64,000 nucleotides of DNA from Parahaliea aestuarii (GTDB taxonomy: Bacteria > Pseudomonadota > Gammaproteobacteria > Pseudomonadales > Halieaceae). The DNA is taken from the NCBI RefSeq assembly GCF_008064635.1, contig NZ_VRYZ01000002.1, positions 434,001 to 498,000 on the forward strand, in the 5' to 3' direction. The notes under the pieces are model-generated. The model was given only the letters and a program-made list of their open reading frames with translations, searched no databases and was not told where the DNA came from. Shown here in pieces: positions 1 to 9,832 of the stretch. How positions within the stretch are numbered: the stretch's first letter is position 1; each line of letters starts with the position of its first letter. The position numbers and the translations under genes were made by a program.

Positions 1-2
1 TG

Positions 3-1238
<1,236 letters not shown>

Positions 1239-1256
1239 GCCGGTGACCTGAGCGCG

Positions 1257-2177
1257 ATGGTCGCCAGCGTGGATGCCATCGTGCTCGCCGGCGATCGCGG
1301 CGCGGCACGCGCCGTGGGCGGCGTCGCCAATAAATCCCTGCTGCCTGTCGGCGGCCACAGCCTGCTGGAGCGGGTGCTGCTGGCACTGTTACAGGTAGAG
1401 GCCGTGGGTCGCATTGTGGTGGTGGGGCCGGAGCACCTGCTGCGCCCGGTGGTGGCCGGCATTGAGCCCCCCGGGCGTATCGAGCTGCTGGAGCAGGCCG
1501 ACACCGCCTACGCCAACTTCTGGCGCGCCTTTACCCACCTGGAGCAGAGCAGCGACGGCGAGCGCATAGACCGCCAGGTACTGGTCACGGGCGCGGATAT
1601 GCCGCTGGTGAGCGCCGGGGAGCTGCGCGAGTTCCTGCACAACTGCGCCCGGCGCGACCTGGACTACTGCGTGGGCATGAGCGCCGAAGCCGCCCTGCGG
1701 CGCTTCTACCCGACGGCTTCGCTACCCGGCATCCACATGCGCTACCTGCACCTGGCCGAGGCCAGCCTGCGCCTCAACAACCTGCACCTGGTGCGCCCGC
1801 GGCGGGTGCAAAACCGGGATTACATCGACGAGGTCTACGGTTTCCGCTACCAGCGCGACATCGGCAATATGCTGCGCACCGCCCGCGACCTGCTCGGCCA
1901 GGAAGGCGTCGGCTGGCGTGCGCTGCGGCTCTACCTGATGCTGCAACTGGCGGAGCTGGGGCACCAGCGGGGCTGGCCCCGGTGGTGGGACTATTTTCGT
2001 AGCAAGGTAACGCGGCGGGATGTGGAGGCCATCGCCTCCAGCGTGCTGCAGACGCGGGCGGGAATTGTTGAGACCACGCAGGGCGGCTGCGCCATCGACG
2101 TGGACAACGAGCAGGATTACGCCGTGTTGCAGTTGCGCTGGGAGGAGTTCCGGCGCGGGGAGGAAAGCGGCCCCTGA
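1257..2177 (+). CDS. NTP-transferase (MobA-like) family protein of unknown substrate
   Basis: A 306-residue protein with a GT-A/nucleotidyltransferase fold. The N-terminus reads DAIVLAGDRG, followed by NKSLLPVGGHSLLERVL (the base- and phosphate-binding Lys region). VTGADMPLVS then supplies the acidic metal-binding site (around residue 110). The C-terminal AIDVDNEQDYAVL resembles the tail of MobA/IspD-like enzymes. About 130 residues between these parts match nothing I recognise, so the acceptor substrate is unknown. It follows sthA by 18 bp on the same strand and converges with the aldolase gene. The ATG at 1257 is used because an in-frame stop lies just upstream. Confidence 0.8.
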   Translation: MVASVDAIVLAGDRGAARAVGGVANKSLLPVGGHSLLERVLLALLQVEAVGRIVVVGPEHLLRPVVAGIEPPGRIELLEQADTAYANFWRAFTHLEQSSDGERIDRQVLVTGADMPLVSAGELREFLHNCARRDLDYCVGMSAEAALRRFYPTASLPGIHMRYLHLAEASLRLNNLHLVRPRRVQNRDYIDEVYGFRYQRDIGNMLRTARDLLGQEGVGWRALRLYLMLQLAELGHQRGWPRWWDYFRSKVTRRDVEAIASSVLQTRAGIVETTQGGCAIDVDNEQDYAVLQLRWEEFRRGEESGP

Positions 2178-2204
2178 CGACAGGGTGCAGGGGCCGGCTG
2201 GCGA

Positions 2205-3242
2205 TCAGGCGCCGATCTTGTCGCGCGCTTTGGCCATGTCCAGCGCCAGGTCCTCGATCATGTCTTCCTGGCCACCCACAGTGCGGCGACGTCCCAGTTC
2301 CACCAGGATGTCCCGCGCCGACAGGTTGTACTTCTTCGCCGCGCGCTTGGCAAACAGCAGGAAGGAGGAGTACACGCCGGCCCAGCCCAGGGTCAGGGAA
2401 TCCCGGTCCACCCGCACGATGTCGTCCATCATCGGCACGATCAGGTCTTCCGCCACGTCCATGGCCTTGAACAGGTCCACCCCGGTCTCCACGCCCATGC
2501 GGTCGCACACCGCCAGGAACACTTCCAGCGGGGTGTTGCCGGCGCCGGCGCCGAGGCCCGCCAGGGAGCCGTCGATACGGCTCGCGCCCGCTTCCACCGC
2601 CGCCAGGGAGTTGGCGATGCCCATGCCCAGGTTGTGGTGGCCGTGGAAGCCGATCTCGGTGTCCGGGTTCAGCTTTTCACGGGCCAGGGCCACGCGGGCG
2701 GTGACGTCGTCCGGCAGCATGTAGCCGGCGGAGTCGGTGATGTACACACAGTTGGCGCCGAAGTCTTCCATCATCTTCAGCTGCTCGAGCAGCGCTTGCG
2801 GCTCGATCATGTGCGCCATCATCAAAAAGCCCACCACGTCCAGGCCGTCGTATTTGGCGGCCATGGTCAGGTGCTGCTCGGACACGTCGGCCTCGGTGCA
2901 GTGGGTGGCCACGCGGATGGTGCCGATACCGCAGTCTACCGCCATTTTCAGGTGGTCGACGGTGCCGATACCGGGCAGCAGCAGGGCTGAGACCTTGCTG
3001 TTCTTCACCGCGCCGCACACGGCGCTCAGGTATTCTTCGTCGCTGTTGGCGGGGAAGCCGTAGTTCACCGACGCGCCGCCCAGGCCGTCGCCGTGGGTGA
3101 CTTCAATCAGCGGGATGCCGGCCGCGTCCATCGCCTTGGCGACGGTGACCATTTCGTCCACGGTGATCTGGTGCTGCTTGGGGTGCATGCCGTCGCGCAG
3201 GCACATGTCGTGAACGGTGATTTTCTTGCCTTTCAGATCCAT
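2205..3242 (-). CDS. dmpG: 4-hydroxy-2-oxovalerate aldolase
   Basis: Cleaves 4-hydroxy-2-oxo acids to pyruvate plus an aldehyde, the penultimate step of meta-cleavage pathways (DmpG/BphI/HsaF family). The 345-residue length is normal. The N-terminal [15 protein letters not shown] carries the catalytic Arg and metal-ligand Asp, and [15 protein letters not shown] supplies the metal-binding His pair. A DmpG-type C-terminal communication domain follows. The enzyme normally forms a channelling complex with acylating acetaldehyde dehydrogenase. Here that gene lies upstream on the same strand, but 450 bp away, across an inverted pair of repeats. It is the last gene of the minus-strand catabolic operon. 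Confidence 0.95.
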   Translation of the reverse strand: MDLKGKKITVHDMCLRDGMHPKQHQITVDEMVTVAKAMDAAGIPLIEVTHGDGLGGASVNYGFPANSDEEYLSAVCGAVKNSKVSALLLPGIGTVDHLKMAVDCGIGTIRVATHCTEADVSEQHLTMAAKYDGLDVVGFLMMAHMIEPQALLEQLKMMEDFGANCVYITDSAGYMLPDDVTARVALAREKLNPDTEIGFHGHHNLGMGIANSLAAVEAGASRIDGSLAGLGAGAGNTPLEVFLAVCDRMGVETGVDLFKAMDVAEDLIVPMMDDIVRVDRDSLTLGWAGVYSSFLLFAKRAAKKYNLSARDILVELGRRRTVGGQEDMIEDLALDMAKARDKIGA

Positions 3243-3338
3243 GGTGTCGGTTCTCTATAGCTGTGTTGGTTTACTGACCCAGCCGATTTCATGCTCGGGC
3301 ATGGCGGTCATTGTCATCTCTCAACCGGCAGCGGCGCC

Positions 3339-3431
3339 GGGGTAAAGCCCTCGGGGACACGCCGTGAACCCATCCATGGGGGCTCGACAGCGGCCGTCCA
3401 GGCCGCTGACGGTCCCTTCGGGCTTTACCCC
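3339..3431 (-). repeat. Dispersed structured repeat, copy A
   Basis: The 93 bp unit is bounded by a perfect 12 bp terminal inverted repeat, GGGGTAAAGCCC at 3339-3350 and GGGCTTTACCCC at 3420-3431. Inside is a second perfect stem, AGCGGCC/GGCCGCT, with a 5-base loop. Next to it is the conserved block that reads, on the minus strand, CCATGGATGGGTTCACGGCG. Copies B, C and D share this arrangement. It has no coding capacity of its own. Confidence 0.85.
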
Positions 3432-3557
3432 GCCACCGCTACCTCCTGCGATGGCAGGTAATCTGCTTTGTGCTTCGTTAACTAAGAAAGCCAAGCCAGC
3501 CATTCGCTGCCGGAAGCATTGCCTTCAATTTACGCACCCATCATAGACGTCTGGACC

Positions 3558-3647
3558 GGGGAATGCCTGAAGCGACCGTCAGCGGCATGGATGCCGCTGA
3601 AGAGCCTACATGGATGTATTTACGGCGAGTCGCGGCAGGCGTTACCC
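3558..3647 (+). repeat. Dispersed structured repeat, copy B
   Basis: This 90 bp copy is in the opposite orientation to copy A. It runs from GGGGAATGCC to GGCGTTACCC and is flanked by GACGTC on both sides (3546-3551 and 3653-3658). The inner stem is CAGCGGCAT/ATGCCGCTG. The conserved block reads CTACATGGATGTATTTACGG. Translating it gives the string AAEEPTWMYLRRV, which nearly recurs in copy D. That explains the spurious short ORFs. Confidence 0.85.
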
Positions 3648-3692
3648 GGTGCGGACGTCGACTTGCGAAGTGCCGCAGTATCGCGGTTGAAA

Positions 3693-4601
3693 CTATGCCG
3701 CCGTTGGCACGAACTTGCCCGCCAGGATTTCCTCCGCGTACATCTCCGCCGTGCGCAAACCCGCCGCCGTCATGATGTCCAGGTTGCCCGCGTACTTCGG
3801 CAGGAAGTCACCCAGGCCCTCCACCTCCATGTAAATGGACACGCGCTTGCCGTCGAACACCGGGCCGTTCTTCAGCGTGTAACCCGGCACGTACTTCTGT
3901 ACCTCCAGGATCATCTCGTCCACCGACTTGCGGATGGCGTCCTCGTCCGGCGTGTCCACGGTCAGGCAGTGAATGGTGTCGCGCATGATCAGCGGCGGCT
4001 CCGCCGGGTTGATGATGATGATCGCCTTGCCCTTCTCGGCGCCGCCCACCAGTTCGATGCCGCGGGAGGTGGTGCGGGTGAACTCGTCGATGTTCTTGCG
4101 GGTGCCGGGGCCGGCGGACTTGCTGCTCACGGTGGCCACAATCTCGGCGTAGGACACCGGCTGTACGCGGCTCACCGCGGCCACCATGGGAATGGTGGCC
4201 TGGCCGCCGCAGGTGACCATGTTCACGTTCATCTTCTGCTCAGCCACCGCGGTGGACAGGTTCACCGGCGGTACGCAGAAGGGGCCGATGGCGGCGGGAG
4301 TGAGGTCGATCATCACCGCGCCCTGCTCGTTCACCTTGCGGCTGTTTTCCGCGTGCACGTAGGCGGAGGTGGCGTCGAAGCAGATCTGCACGCCGTCTTC
4401 CTTCATGGTCGGCAGCATGCCGTCCACGCCGTCGGCAGTGGTTTTCAGGCCCATCTCGGCGGCGCGGGCCAGGCCGGGGGAATCGGGCACCACGCCCACC
4501 ATCCACACCGGCTCGATGACCTCCGAGCGCATGGCCTTCATCAGCAGGTCGGTGCCGATGTTGCCGGGGCCAATGATGGCGGCTTTGATTTTCTTACTCA
4601 T
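3693..4601 (-). CDS. dmpF: Acetaldehyde dehydrogenase (acetylating)
   Basis: Oxidises acetaldehyde, or propionaldehyde in steroid pathways, to the acyl-CoA with NAD+ and CoA. The 302-residue length matches DmpF/BphJ/HsaG. The N-terminal [15 protein letters not shown] is the NAD-binding Rossmann motif. The catalytic Cys is C131 in [13 protein letters not shown]. It normally accepts the aldehyde directly from its aldolase partner, whose gene is the next one downstream, across the repeat pair. It lies 59 bp downstream of the hydratase gene. Confidence 0.95.
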   Translation of the reverse strand: MSKKIKAAIIGPGNIGTDLLMKAMRSEVIEPVWMVGVVPDSPGLARAAEMGLKTTADGVDGMLPTMKEDGVQICFDATSAYVHAENSRKVNEQGAVMIDLTPAAIGPFCVPPVNLSTAVAEQKMNVNMVTCGGQATIPMVAAVSRVQPVSYAEIVATVSSKSAGPGTRKNIDEFTRTTSRGIELVGGAEKGKAIIIINPAEPPLIMRDTIHCLTVDTPDEDAIRKSVDEMILEVQKYVPGYTLKNGPVFDGKRVSIYMEVEGLGDFLPKYAGNLDIMTAAGLRTAEMYAEEILAGKFVPTAA

Positions 4602-4660
4602 GGTGTTGGCTTTCCTCTGTGCGGGCGCGAACGCCCGGCAGTTGATGCTTGAAGTTGGGC

Positions 4661-5449
4661 TCAGACAAAGCGGCAGGCGCAGCCGCCGATGCCGTCGATT
4701 TCCAGGCGCATTTCATCGCCGGCCACTACCGGGATCAGGGGCGCCAGGGAGCCGGAGAGGATGACCTCCCCCGCCTTGAAGGGAATACCGAACTCGCCCA
4801 GGGTGTTGGCCAGCCAGGCGACGGCGGTAAGCGGGTTGCCCTGCACCGCGCTGCCCAGGCCCTCGCTGTGGAATTCGCCGTTTTTCCAGATGGTCATCTT
4901 GAGGTTGGGCAGGTCGAAGTCGCGCGGGTCGACTTCGTTCTCGCCCAGTACGTAGACGCCGCAGGAGGCGTTGTCGGCCACGGTGTCCTGGATCTTGATC
5001 TTCCAGTCGTCGATGCGCGAATCCACGATCTCGAAACAGGGCATGATGGATTCGGTGGCGTCGAGCACATCCTGCTCGGTCACGCCGGGGCCCTGCAGGT
5101 CCTTCTTCAGGCGAAAGGCGATTTCCCCTTCCGCGCGCGGCTGGATCAGGTTGCCCGCCACCGGAATGTCGGCGTTATCCGCGTAAACCATGGCGTCGGT
5201 GAGAAAGCCGAAGTCGGGCTGGAACACGCCCAGCATGTCCTGCACCGGCTTGCTGGTCACGCCGATCTTCTTGCCGACGATGCGCTCGCCGTCGCGCTCC
5301 ACCCGCTGGTTCACCATGTGCAGGCTGATGTGATAGGCGTCGTCGATGCTGATGTCCGCCTCGCGGTCAGTCAGCGGCGCCAGGGTGCGGCCCTCGCGCA
5401 GGGCGCGGTAGAGTTCGTCGCCGAGTTCGGCTATGCGTTGCTTATCCAC
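4661..5449 (-). CDS. 2-keto-4-pentenoate hydratase (meta-cleavage pathway)
   Basis: Adds water to a 2-hydroxy-2,4-dienoate to give the 4-hydroxy-2-oxo acid used by the aldolase (MhpD/DmpE/HsaE family). The start is a GTG at 5449, eight bases after the hydrolase stop, giving 262 residues, the usual family length. The frame stays open further upstream but only into the hydrolase coding sequence. Supporting sequence includes [15 protein letters not shown] near residue 65 and the central [15 protein letters not shown] with the acidic metal ligands. The C-terminal [13 protein letters not shown] is typical of the fumarylacetoacetase-like fold. Confidence 0.93.
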   Translation of the reverse strand: MDKQRIAELGDELYRALREGRTLAPLTDREADISIDDAYHISLHMVNQRVERDGERIVGKKIGVTSKPVQDMLGVFQPDFGFLTDAMVYADNADIPVAGNLIQPRAEGEIAFRLKKDLQGPGVTEQDVLDATESIMPCFEIVDSRIDDWKIKIQDTVADNASCGVYVLGENEVDPRDFDLPNLKMTIWKNGEFHSEGLGSAVQGNPLTAVAWLANTLGEFGIPFKAGEVILSGSLAPLIPVVAGDEMRLEIDGIGGCACRFV

Positions 5450-5457
5450 GTTATGCC

Positions 5458-6291
5458 TTATCCATGCTGTACAAAATCGAGACAGGCGCGGTTGAACATG
5501 TCCTCGTGCTCCACCATCACCCAGTGGCCACACTCGGTCACCAGGATCAGGCGCAGGTGCTTGATGTTTTTGGCCATCGCCATGATGCCGTTCTCGGGCA
5601 TCATCTGCTCGTCCATGCCCCAGAAACCGAGCACCGGGCACTGCAGCTCCTGCAGGCGCTCCACCAGTACCGGAATCTTCATGGTCGCCATCACATGCCC
5701 GTTCATGATCTGCATGATCTGCATGCGCTCTTCCACCAGTTCATCGGTGGCGTGGCGGCCGTCGTACATCAGGCCGGTGGCGAACAGGTCCTTCATCACC
5801 TCGGGGGTCACCGGCTCGCCGGAGCCGAACACCTTGAACACCTTTTGCATACCGGGCATGGCCTGGTACTCCGGCATTTCACTGAGCCCGCCAGGGGCCA
5901 TCAGGATGAGTTTTTCCACCAGCGCCGGGTGCTCCAGCGCCAGGCCGATGGCGACGGCGCCGCCGAGGGAGTTGCCGACCACCGTGCAGCGCTCCACGCC
6001 GGCCACGTCGAGGGTCTGCTTGATGCACTCGACGAAGAAGGACAGGGGGTGGTCGACGTCGTTGGGCTTGTCGGAGAAGCCGTAGCCGATATGATCGGGA
6101 ACAATGCAGCGGTAGCCGGCTTCCACCAGTACCGGGTAGTTACCCTTGAAGTTGCTGTAGCCGCTGGCGCCGGGGCCGGAACCGTGCAGGAACACCACGA
6201 CCTCGCCCTGGCCCTCGTCCAGGTAATGAATGCGATAGCCGTTGGCGCAGTCTGCGTAGTTGCCTTCCGGCAAGCGTCCGATCATAGACAT
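5458..6291 (-). CDS. hsaD: Alpha/beta hydrolase, meta-cleavage product (C-C bond) hydrolase type
   Basis: The 277-residue protein fits the carbon-carbon hydrolases XylF/BphD/HsaD, which split ring-cleavage products into a dienoate and an acid. FLHGSGPGASGYSNF forms the oxyanion region and GNSLGGA carries the nucleophile Ser. GMDEQMMPENG supplies the Asp and ECGHWVMVEH the His. It sits between the flavin monooxygenase and hydratase genes, as expected for this step. HsaD (steroid diseco-acid hydrolase) is the best guess because kstD and kshA are in the same window. Substrate specificity cannot be read from the sequence, so the symbol is tentative. Confidence 0.85.
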   Translation of the reverse strand: MSMIGRLPEGNYADCANGYRIHYLDEGQGEVVVFLHGSGPGASGYSNFKGNYPVLVEAGYRCIVPDHIGYGFSDKPNDVDHPLSFFVECIKQTLDVAGVERCTVVGNSLGGAVAIGLALEHPALVEKLILMAPGGLSEMPEYQAMPGMQKVFKVFGSGEPVTPEVMKDLFATGLMYDGRHATDELVEERMQIMQIMNGHVMATMKIPVLVERLQELQCPVLGFWGMDEQMMPENGIMAMAKNIKHLRLILVTECGHWVMVEHEDMFNRACLDFVQHG

Positions 6292-6316
6292 ATTGTTCTC
6301 CTTATAAGCCTTTCAG

Positions 6317-7507
6317 TCAGATGGCGTAGTCGGCGTTATCCGCACCGAACAATACGCCGCCGAAGTTTACAGCGAACGGGTTCACGTTGTTGGCCACGTG
6401 CGCCTGGCTGGCGAGGATATCCAGGTGCCGGGCCAGCAGCTCGCTGCCATTGCGGATACCGCCGCTGCCGGCCGCCTTCAGCATCTTGCCGGACAGTTCA
6501 ACACAACGATCGGCCACCACTGCCGAATCGTAGCGGTAGCGCACCCGGTCTTCCACCGGAATCGGCACGCCGGCGCGAGTGCATTCCATCATGGCATCGA
6601 AGTTGCGCACCATGGTCAATTTCATTTCCTCGATGGAGGCCTTCACCTCGGCCGCCAGGCGGCGGGCAAAGGGATCGTCGCTCATCTTCATAGGGCCGAC
6701 GCGGCGGGTTTTGGCCACCTCGATGTAATCCTCCAGGGAGCCCTGCAGGGCGCCCAGGGTCGCGGTGCAGACCGCGCGCACAAACACCTGCATAAAGGGC
6801 AGGCGGTAAAGGGGCGCGCTGTTCACGGCATTGCCGGGGTTGTCGCAGAGGAAGCCGTCCATCGACTTGTGGGTGCGGTGCTCTGGCACAAAGGCGCCGT
6901 CCACACGCACATCGTGGCTGCCGGTGCCCTGCAGGCCCACCACGTCCCAGTTGTCGACAATTTCATAGTCGCTGCGGGGCACCAGGAAGGTGCGGTAGTT
7001 GGCCATGTCGAAGGGCGCGTCCGGGGTCGGCACCACGGCGCCGAGGAAGGCCCAGTCGCAGTGCTCGGAGCCGGAGGAGAAGCTCCACTGGCCGCTCAGG
7101 CGGAAGCCGCCGTCCACTACCTCCACCTTGCCCACCGGGGCGTAGGACGAGGAGATCAGCACCGTGGGGTCATCCGCCCACACATCCTGGGCGGCCTGGT
7201 CGTCGAACACCGCCAGTTGCCAGTTGTGCACCGCCACCACGCCCAGCACCCAGGCGCTGGACATGCAGTGTTTGGCAACTTCCAGGCCCACGCAGTAGAA
7301 CACCTGCGGGTCCATGGCGTAGCCGCCCCACTGCTCGGGTTGCAGAATCTTGAAGAAGCCGGCTTTTTCAAAGTCGGCGATGGTTTCCGCCGGCACCTTG
7401 CGCTCGGCGCGACACTGGGCGGCGCGCTCGCGCAGCACCGGGCCAAGTTCACGCGCGGCGTCAATCAGTTGCTGGGCGCGGGGGGATTCGAGTCCGTAGG
7501 CATTCAT
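6317..7507 (-). CDS. hsaA: Acyl-CoA dehydrogenase-fold flavin monooxygenase, HsaA-like
   Basis: Probable oxygenase component of a two-component flavin hydroxylase that turns the steroid-derived phenol (3-HSA) into a catechol. The ATG at 7507 is chosen for its AAGGTG ribosome site. It gives 396 residues, close to the ~394 of HsaA/TesA2. The sequence shows the acyl-CoA dehydrogenase fold without the acid catalytic Glu pattern. SGQWSFSSGSEHCDWAFLGA and VVGLQGTGSHDVRVDG are characteristic of the HsaA/HpaH-like group. Its flavin reductase (HsaB) is not in the window. The hydrolase gene follows after 25 bp. Confidence 0.85.
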   Translation of the reverse strand: MNAYGLESPRAQQLIDAARELGPVLRERAAQCRAERKVPAETIADFEKAGFFKILQPEQWGGYAMDPQVFYCVGLEVAKHCMSSAWVLGVVAVHNWQLAVFDDQAAQDVWADDPTVLISSSYAPVGKVEVVDGGFRLSGQWSFSSGSEHCDWAFLGAVVPTPDAPFDMANYRTFLVPRSDYEIVDNWDVVGLQGTGSHDVRVDGAFVPEHRTHKSMDGFLCDNPGNAVNSAPLYRLPFMQVFVRAVCTATLGALQGSLEDYIEVAKTRRVGPMKMSDDPFARRLAAEVKASIEEMKLTMVRNFDAMMECTRAGVPIPVEDRVRYRYDSAVVADRCVELSGKMLKAAGSGGIRNGSELLARHLDILASQAHVANNVNPFAVNFGGVLFGADNADYAI

Positions 7508-7632
7508 GGCAGCACCTTGTGTCTGGTTGTTGTTCACGGCCGGTTGTGGACCGGCCGGCCCTTGCGGGTCATTCCGAGGTTGATTAAAGCGCGCTGTGGT
7601 GTCACGCACATCCTCTATTTGGGCTATCGACT

Positions 7633-8493
7633 TTACTCCACCACCGCGTCACCGAACTCGGTCGGCGGGCCGAAAAAGGCGCGGTGCGAGGGGGGCTGCT
7701 TGCCATCGATATCGCTGACGCCGTACTCCTCGCCCAGTTCCGCACCGATCAGCACGCGGCCGCTTTTTGCCATGCGCTGCGGGTCGCGGGCCAGGGCGTC
7801 GATCACCCGCCCGGTGAACTGCGGGTGCTCGGCGGTGCCGGCCAGGTCGGCGTACTTGTCCGGCTCCGCCTCGAACACGCGGCGGGTGCGCTCGGTGAGC
7901 AGCAGGCCCATCCAGATGGACACCACCGCCACGTTATAGGGCTTGAAATCCACCGCCATGTCGTGGGCCATCTTGTCCGCCGCCGCCTTGCCGGCGCCGT
8001 AGGCCGGGCCGTGCATGTAAATGCGGCCGCCGAAGGAACTGGTGTTCACCACCAGCCCCCCCTGGCTTTTCAGCAGCAGCGGCGCGGCGTAATAGGTCGA
8101 AACGTAGTGGGAGCGCATGCCCACGTCCCAGATTTCCGTCAGCGACAGGGGCTTTTCCCAGAAGGGGCCGGTCTGCACCAGGGCGTCGTGCACGTAGGTG
8201 GCGTTGTTGACCAGGATGTCCAGGTGGCCCTGCTCCTGCGCCACCCGGGCAAACAGCGCCTCTACCTGTGCGTCGTCGCTGTGGTCGCAGGCCACCGCGA
8301 TGCCCTTGCCGCCCGCCGCGGTCACTGCCTCCGCCGTGGCAGCCACCGTACCGGGCAGCGGCGCCGCGCCCTCTTCCACCGTGCGACCGGTGACATACAC
8401 CGTGGCCCCGGTGGCCCCCAGCGCCTCGGCAATCCCCTTGCCCGCGCCGCGACTGGCGCCGGTCACCACGGCCACACGATGTTGTTCTGTCAT
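7633..8493 (-). CDS. Short-chain dehydrogenase/reductase, DHRS1-like
   Basis: NAD(P)-dependent oxidoreductase of 286 residues with an N-terminal VTGASRGAGKGIAEALG cofactor motif. The structural motif is NNATYVHD, the catalytic Ser is in NTSSFGG, and the active-site Tyr-Lys pair is in AYGAGKAAADK. The ATG at 8493 is preceded by GGGAGAGAAG. It is the first gene of the minus-strand catabolic operon, 125 bp ahead of the HsaA-like gene. A role on a hydroxy- or keto-steroid intermediate is plausible but unproven. Confidence 0.85.
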   Translation of the reverse strand: MTEQHRVAVVTGASRGAGKGIAEALGATGATVYVTGRTVEEGAAPLPGTVAATAEAVTAAGGKGIAVACDHSDDAQVEALFARVAQEQGHLDILVNNATYVHDALVQTGPFWEKPLSLTEIWDVGMRSHYVSTYYAAPLLLKSQGGLVVNTSSFGGRIYMHGPAYGAGKAAADKMAHDMAVDFKPYNVAVVSIWMGLLLTERTRRVFEAEPDKYADLAGTAEHPQFTGRVIDALARDPQRMAKSGRVLIGAELGEEYGVSDIDGKQPPSHRAFFGPPTEFGDAVVE

Positions 8494-8640
8494 CTTCTCT
8501 CCCGTCTCTCCCGACAACAGGCGCTTTACCCGCGCCGGGCGCTACTCTAGTATCCGGGCCATCCTAAAGCCCCGCCCCAAAGGGGCCAAGCCACCCCCGC
8601 CGCCGGGGGCACAACATATTGAGCCAGCCGCGGAAATACC

Positions 8641-9375
8641 TTGCCAATCCGATACTTACACTCCCTTTGCCTGCTCGTTGCCCTGCTTTTACCGGGCCCC
8701 AGCGTCGCCGAGCCGGACCCGCGCCGCAGCTTCACCGCCGGCGAATCCCCCGACTGGCTGCGCGCCGTGGGCCGCCTGGTAGTGCCCGGCATCAAACTGG
8801 AGGACGGGCGCCGCCGCCATCACACTGAACGCTGCAGCGCCACCCTGATCCAGAGCCACCGCGGGCAGCAGGCCGACACCATCGTCACCGCCTGGCACTG
8901 CCTGGAGTACTACGAGGACCTGAGCCAGCGCATTCTGTTCCAGCTCACCGACAGCGAGGGGCAGCTGCTGGAAATTGAAGCGCGGCACCTGGCGGACGGC
9001 GGCGATATCGACGCAGACTGGGCGATTATGCGACTGCAACAGGCGGTACCTGCCGCTGCGGTACCGGCACTGGCGGTCAGCGAGGCTACCAGCGTTTCTT
9101 CTCTGGTTATGGCGGGTTTCAGTCGCGATTCGGGCATCGGGATGGCGGGCCGGCAGTTGAGTTACGACCCGGCCTGCGAGATTACCCGCGAGGAGGCGTT
9201 GTTCAGCGACAGTAACTGCCGGGCTTACAAGGGGGCGTCGGGGGGCGCGGTGATTCAACTCGACAGCGATGGCACGCCGGAGCTGACGGGAGTGATTTCC
9301 CAGGGGGATGGCGAGGGCTTGAGTCGCTATATTCCGGTTGGGATTTTTCGGCGAACACTGCTTGGGTATTTGTAG
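8641..9375 (+). CDS. Secreted trypsin-like serine protease
   Basis: A 244-residue exported protein. It begins at a TTG (8641); a TGA lies in frame just upstream and the hydrophobic signal peptide starts immediately (cleavage likely after PSVAEP, near residue 23). The chymotrypsin-fold triad can be read as H86 in TAWHC, Asp in DADWAIMRL (residues 124-128) and S200 in KGASGGAV. Paired cysteines lie around the active site. It is alone on the plus strand, divergent from the catabolic operon and convergent with trhO. The natural substrate is unknown. Confidence 0.82.
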   Translation: MPIRYLHSLCLLVALLLPGPSVAEPDPRRSFTAGESPDWLRAVGRLVVPGIKLEDGRRRHHTERCSATLIQSHRGQQADTIVTAWHCLEYYEDLSQRILFQLTDSEGQLLEIEARHLADGGDIDADWAIMRLQQAVPAAAVPALAVSEATSVSSLVMAGFSRDSGIGMAGRQLSYDPACEITREEALFSDSNCRAYKGASGGAVIQLDSDGTPELTGVISQGDGEGLSRYIPVGIFRRTLLGYL

Positions 9376-9420
9376 CGAACCAAGCTTGGGCGCTTTAATT
9401 CACTGTACTTCGCCATTCGG

Positions 9421-9531
9421 TGTCTGCACCGGGGAATGCCTTCCGCGACACGCCGTGAATACATCCTTGTAGTCTCTTCATCGCCCGTCCAGGGCGATGA
9501 CGGTCGCTTCAGGCATTCCCCGGCACAGACA
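9421..9531 (-). repeat. Dispersed structured repeat, copy C
   Basis: The core is 9431-9521, bounded by GGGGAATGCC and GGCATTCCCC. The terminal stem extends outward to about 20 bp with two mismatches. The inner stem is ATCGCCC/GGGCGAT with loop GTCCA. On the minus strand the conserved block reads ACAAGGATGTATTCACGGCG. The orientation is the same as copy A. Confidence 0.85.
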
Positions 9532-9646
9532 CCTCCGCTAGGCGCGTTATTGAAGTAGCGTGCCTTCGCCAGGGTGACTTTGATTTCAATTATCTCACTT
9601 ACGGAGTGAAGAAATATTCCCGGCCACCCAAGGAGGCGGCGGTGTC

Positions 9647-9739
9647 GGGGGAAGTCCCGAGGGGACCGTCAGCGGCCTGGACGGCCGCTGAAGAGACTAC
9701 ATGGATGTATTCACGGCGTGTCCCCGAGGGACTTACCCC
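9647..9739 (+). repeat. Dispersed structured repeat, copy D
   Basis: This 93 bp copy has GGGGGAAGTCCC at one end and GGGACTTACCCC at the other. The inner stem is AGCGGCC/GGCCGCT, and the conserved block reads ACATGGATGTATTCACGGCG. It is inverted relative to copy C, with about 115 bp between the two. Its inner stem is the exact reverse-complement match of copy A. Confidence 0.85.
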
Positions 9740-9832
9740 GGCGCCGCTGCCGGCAAAAAAACGCCGCACCAACCGCTACCGGCAGCAAAGCATCGAAACG
9801 TCCCGCACAACATAGCGCCAAAGTACAAAAAC

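Larger units (their letters stand above)
3243..3692. other. Intergenic region holding an inverted repeat pair
   Basis: This 450 bp gap separates the aldolase gene from the acetaldehyde dehydrogenase gene inside one co-directional operon. It contains two oppositely oriented copies of the dispersed structured repeat (3339-3431 and 3558-3647) separated by about 125 bp. Short open frames here, for example 3363-3546 on plus and 3321-3503 on minus, are translations of the repeat and have no credible ribosome binding site. I see no other gene. Confidence 0.8.
9376..9832. other. Intergenic region holding a second inverted repeat pair
   Basis: This 457 bp gap lies between the convergent protease and trhO genes. 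It contains repeat copies C (minus) and D (plus), in the same head-on arrangement as copies A and B. A 69-codon plus frame at 9606-9815 is the translated repeat, shown by AAEETTWMYSRRV matching the copy B translation. No independent gene or clear terminator is visible. Confidence 0.8.

Noticed and set aside
9606-9815. A 69-codon ORF between the protease and trhO
   Set aside because: Its sequence is the translated dispersed repeat. The same peptide appears at 3563-3775 from copy B.
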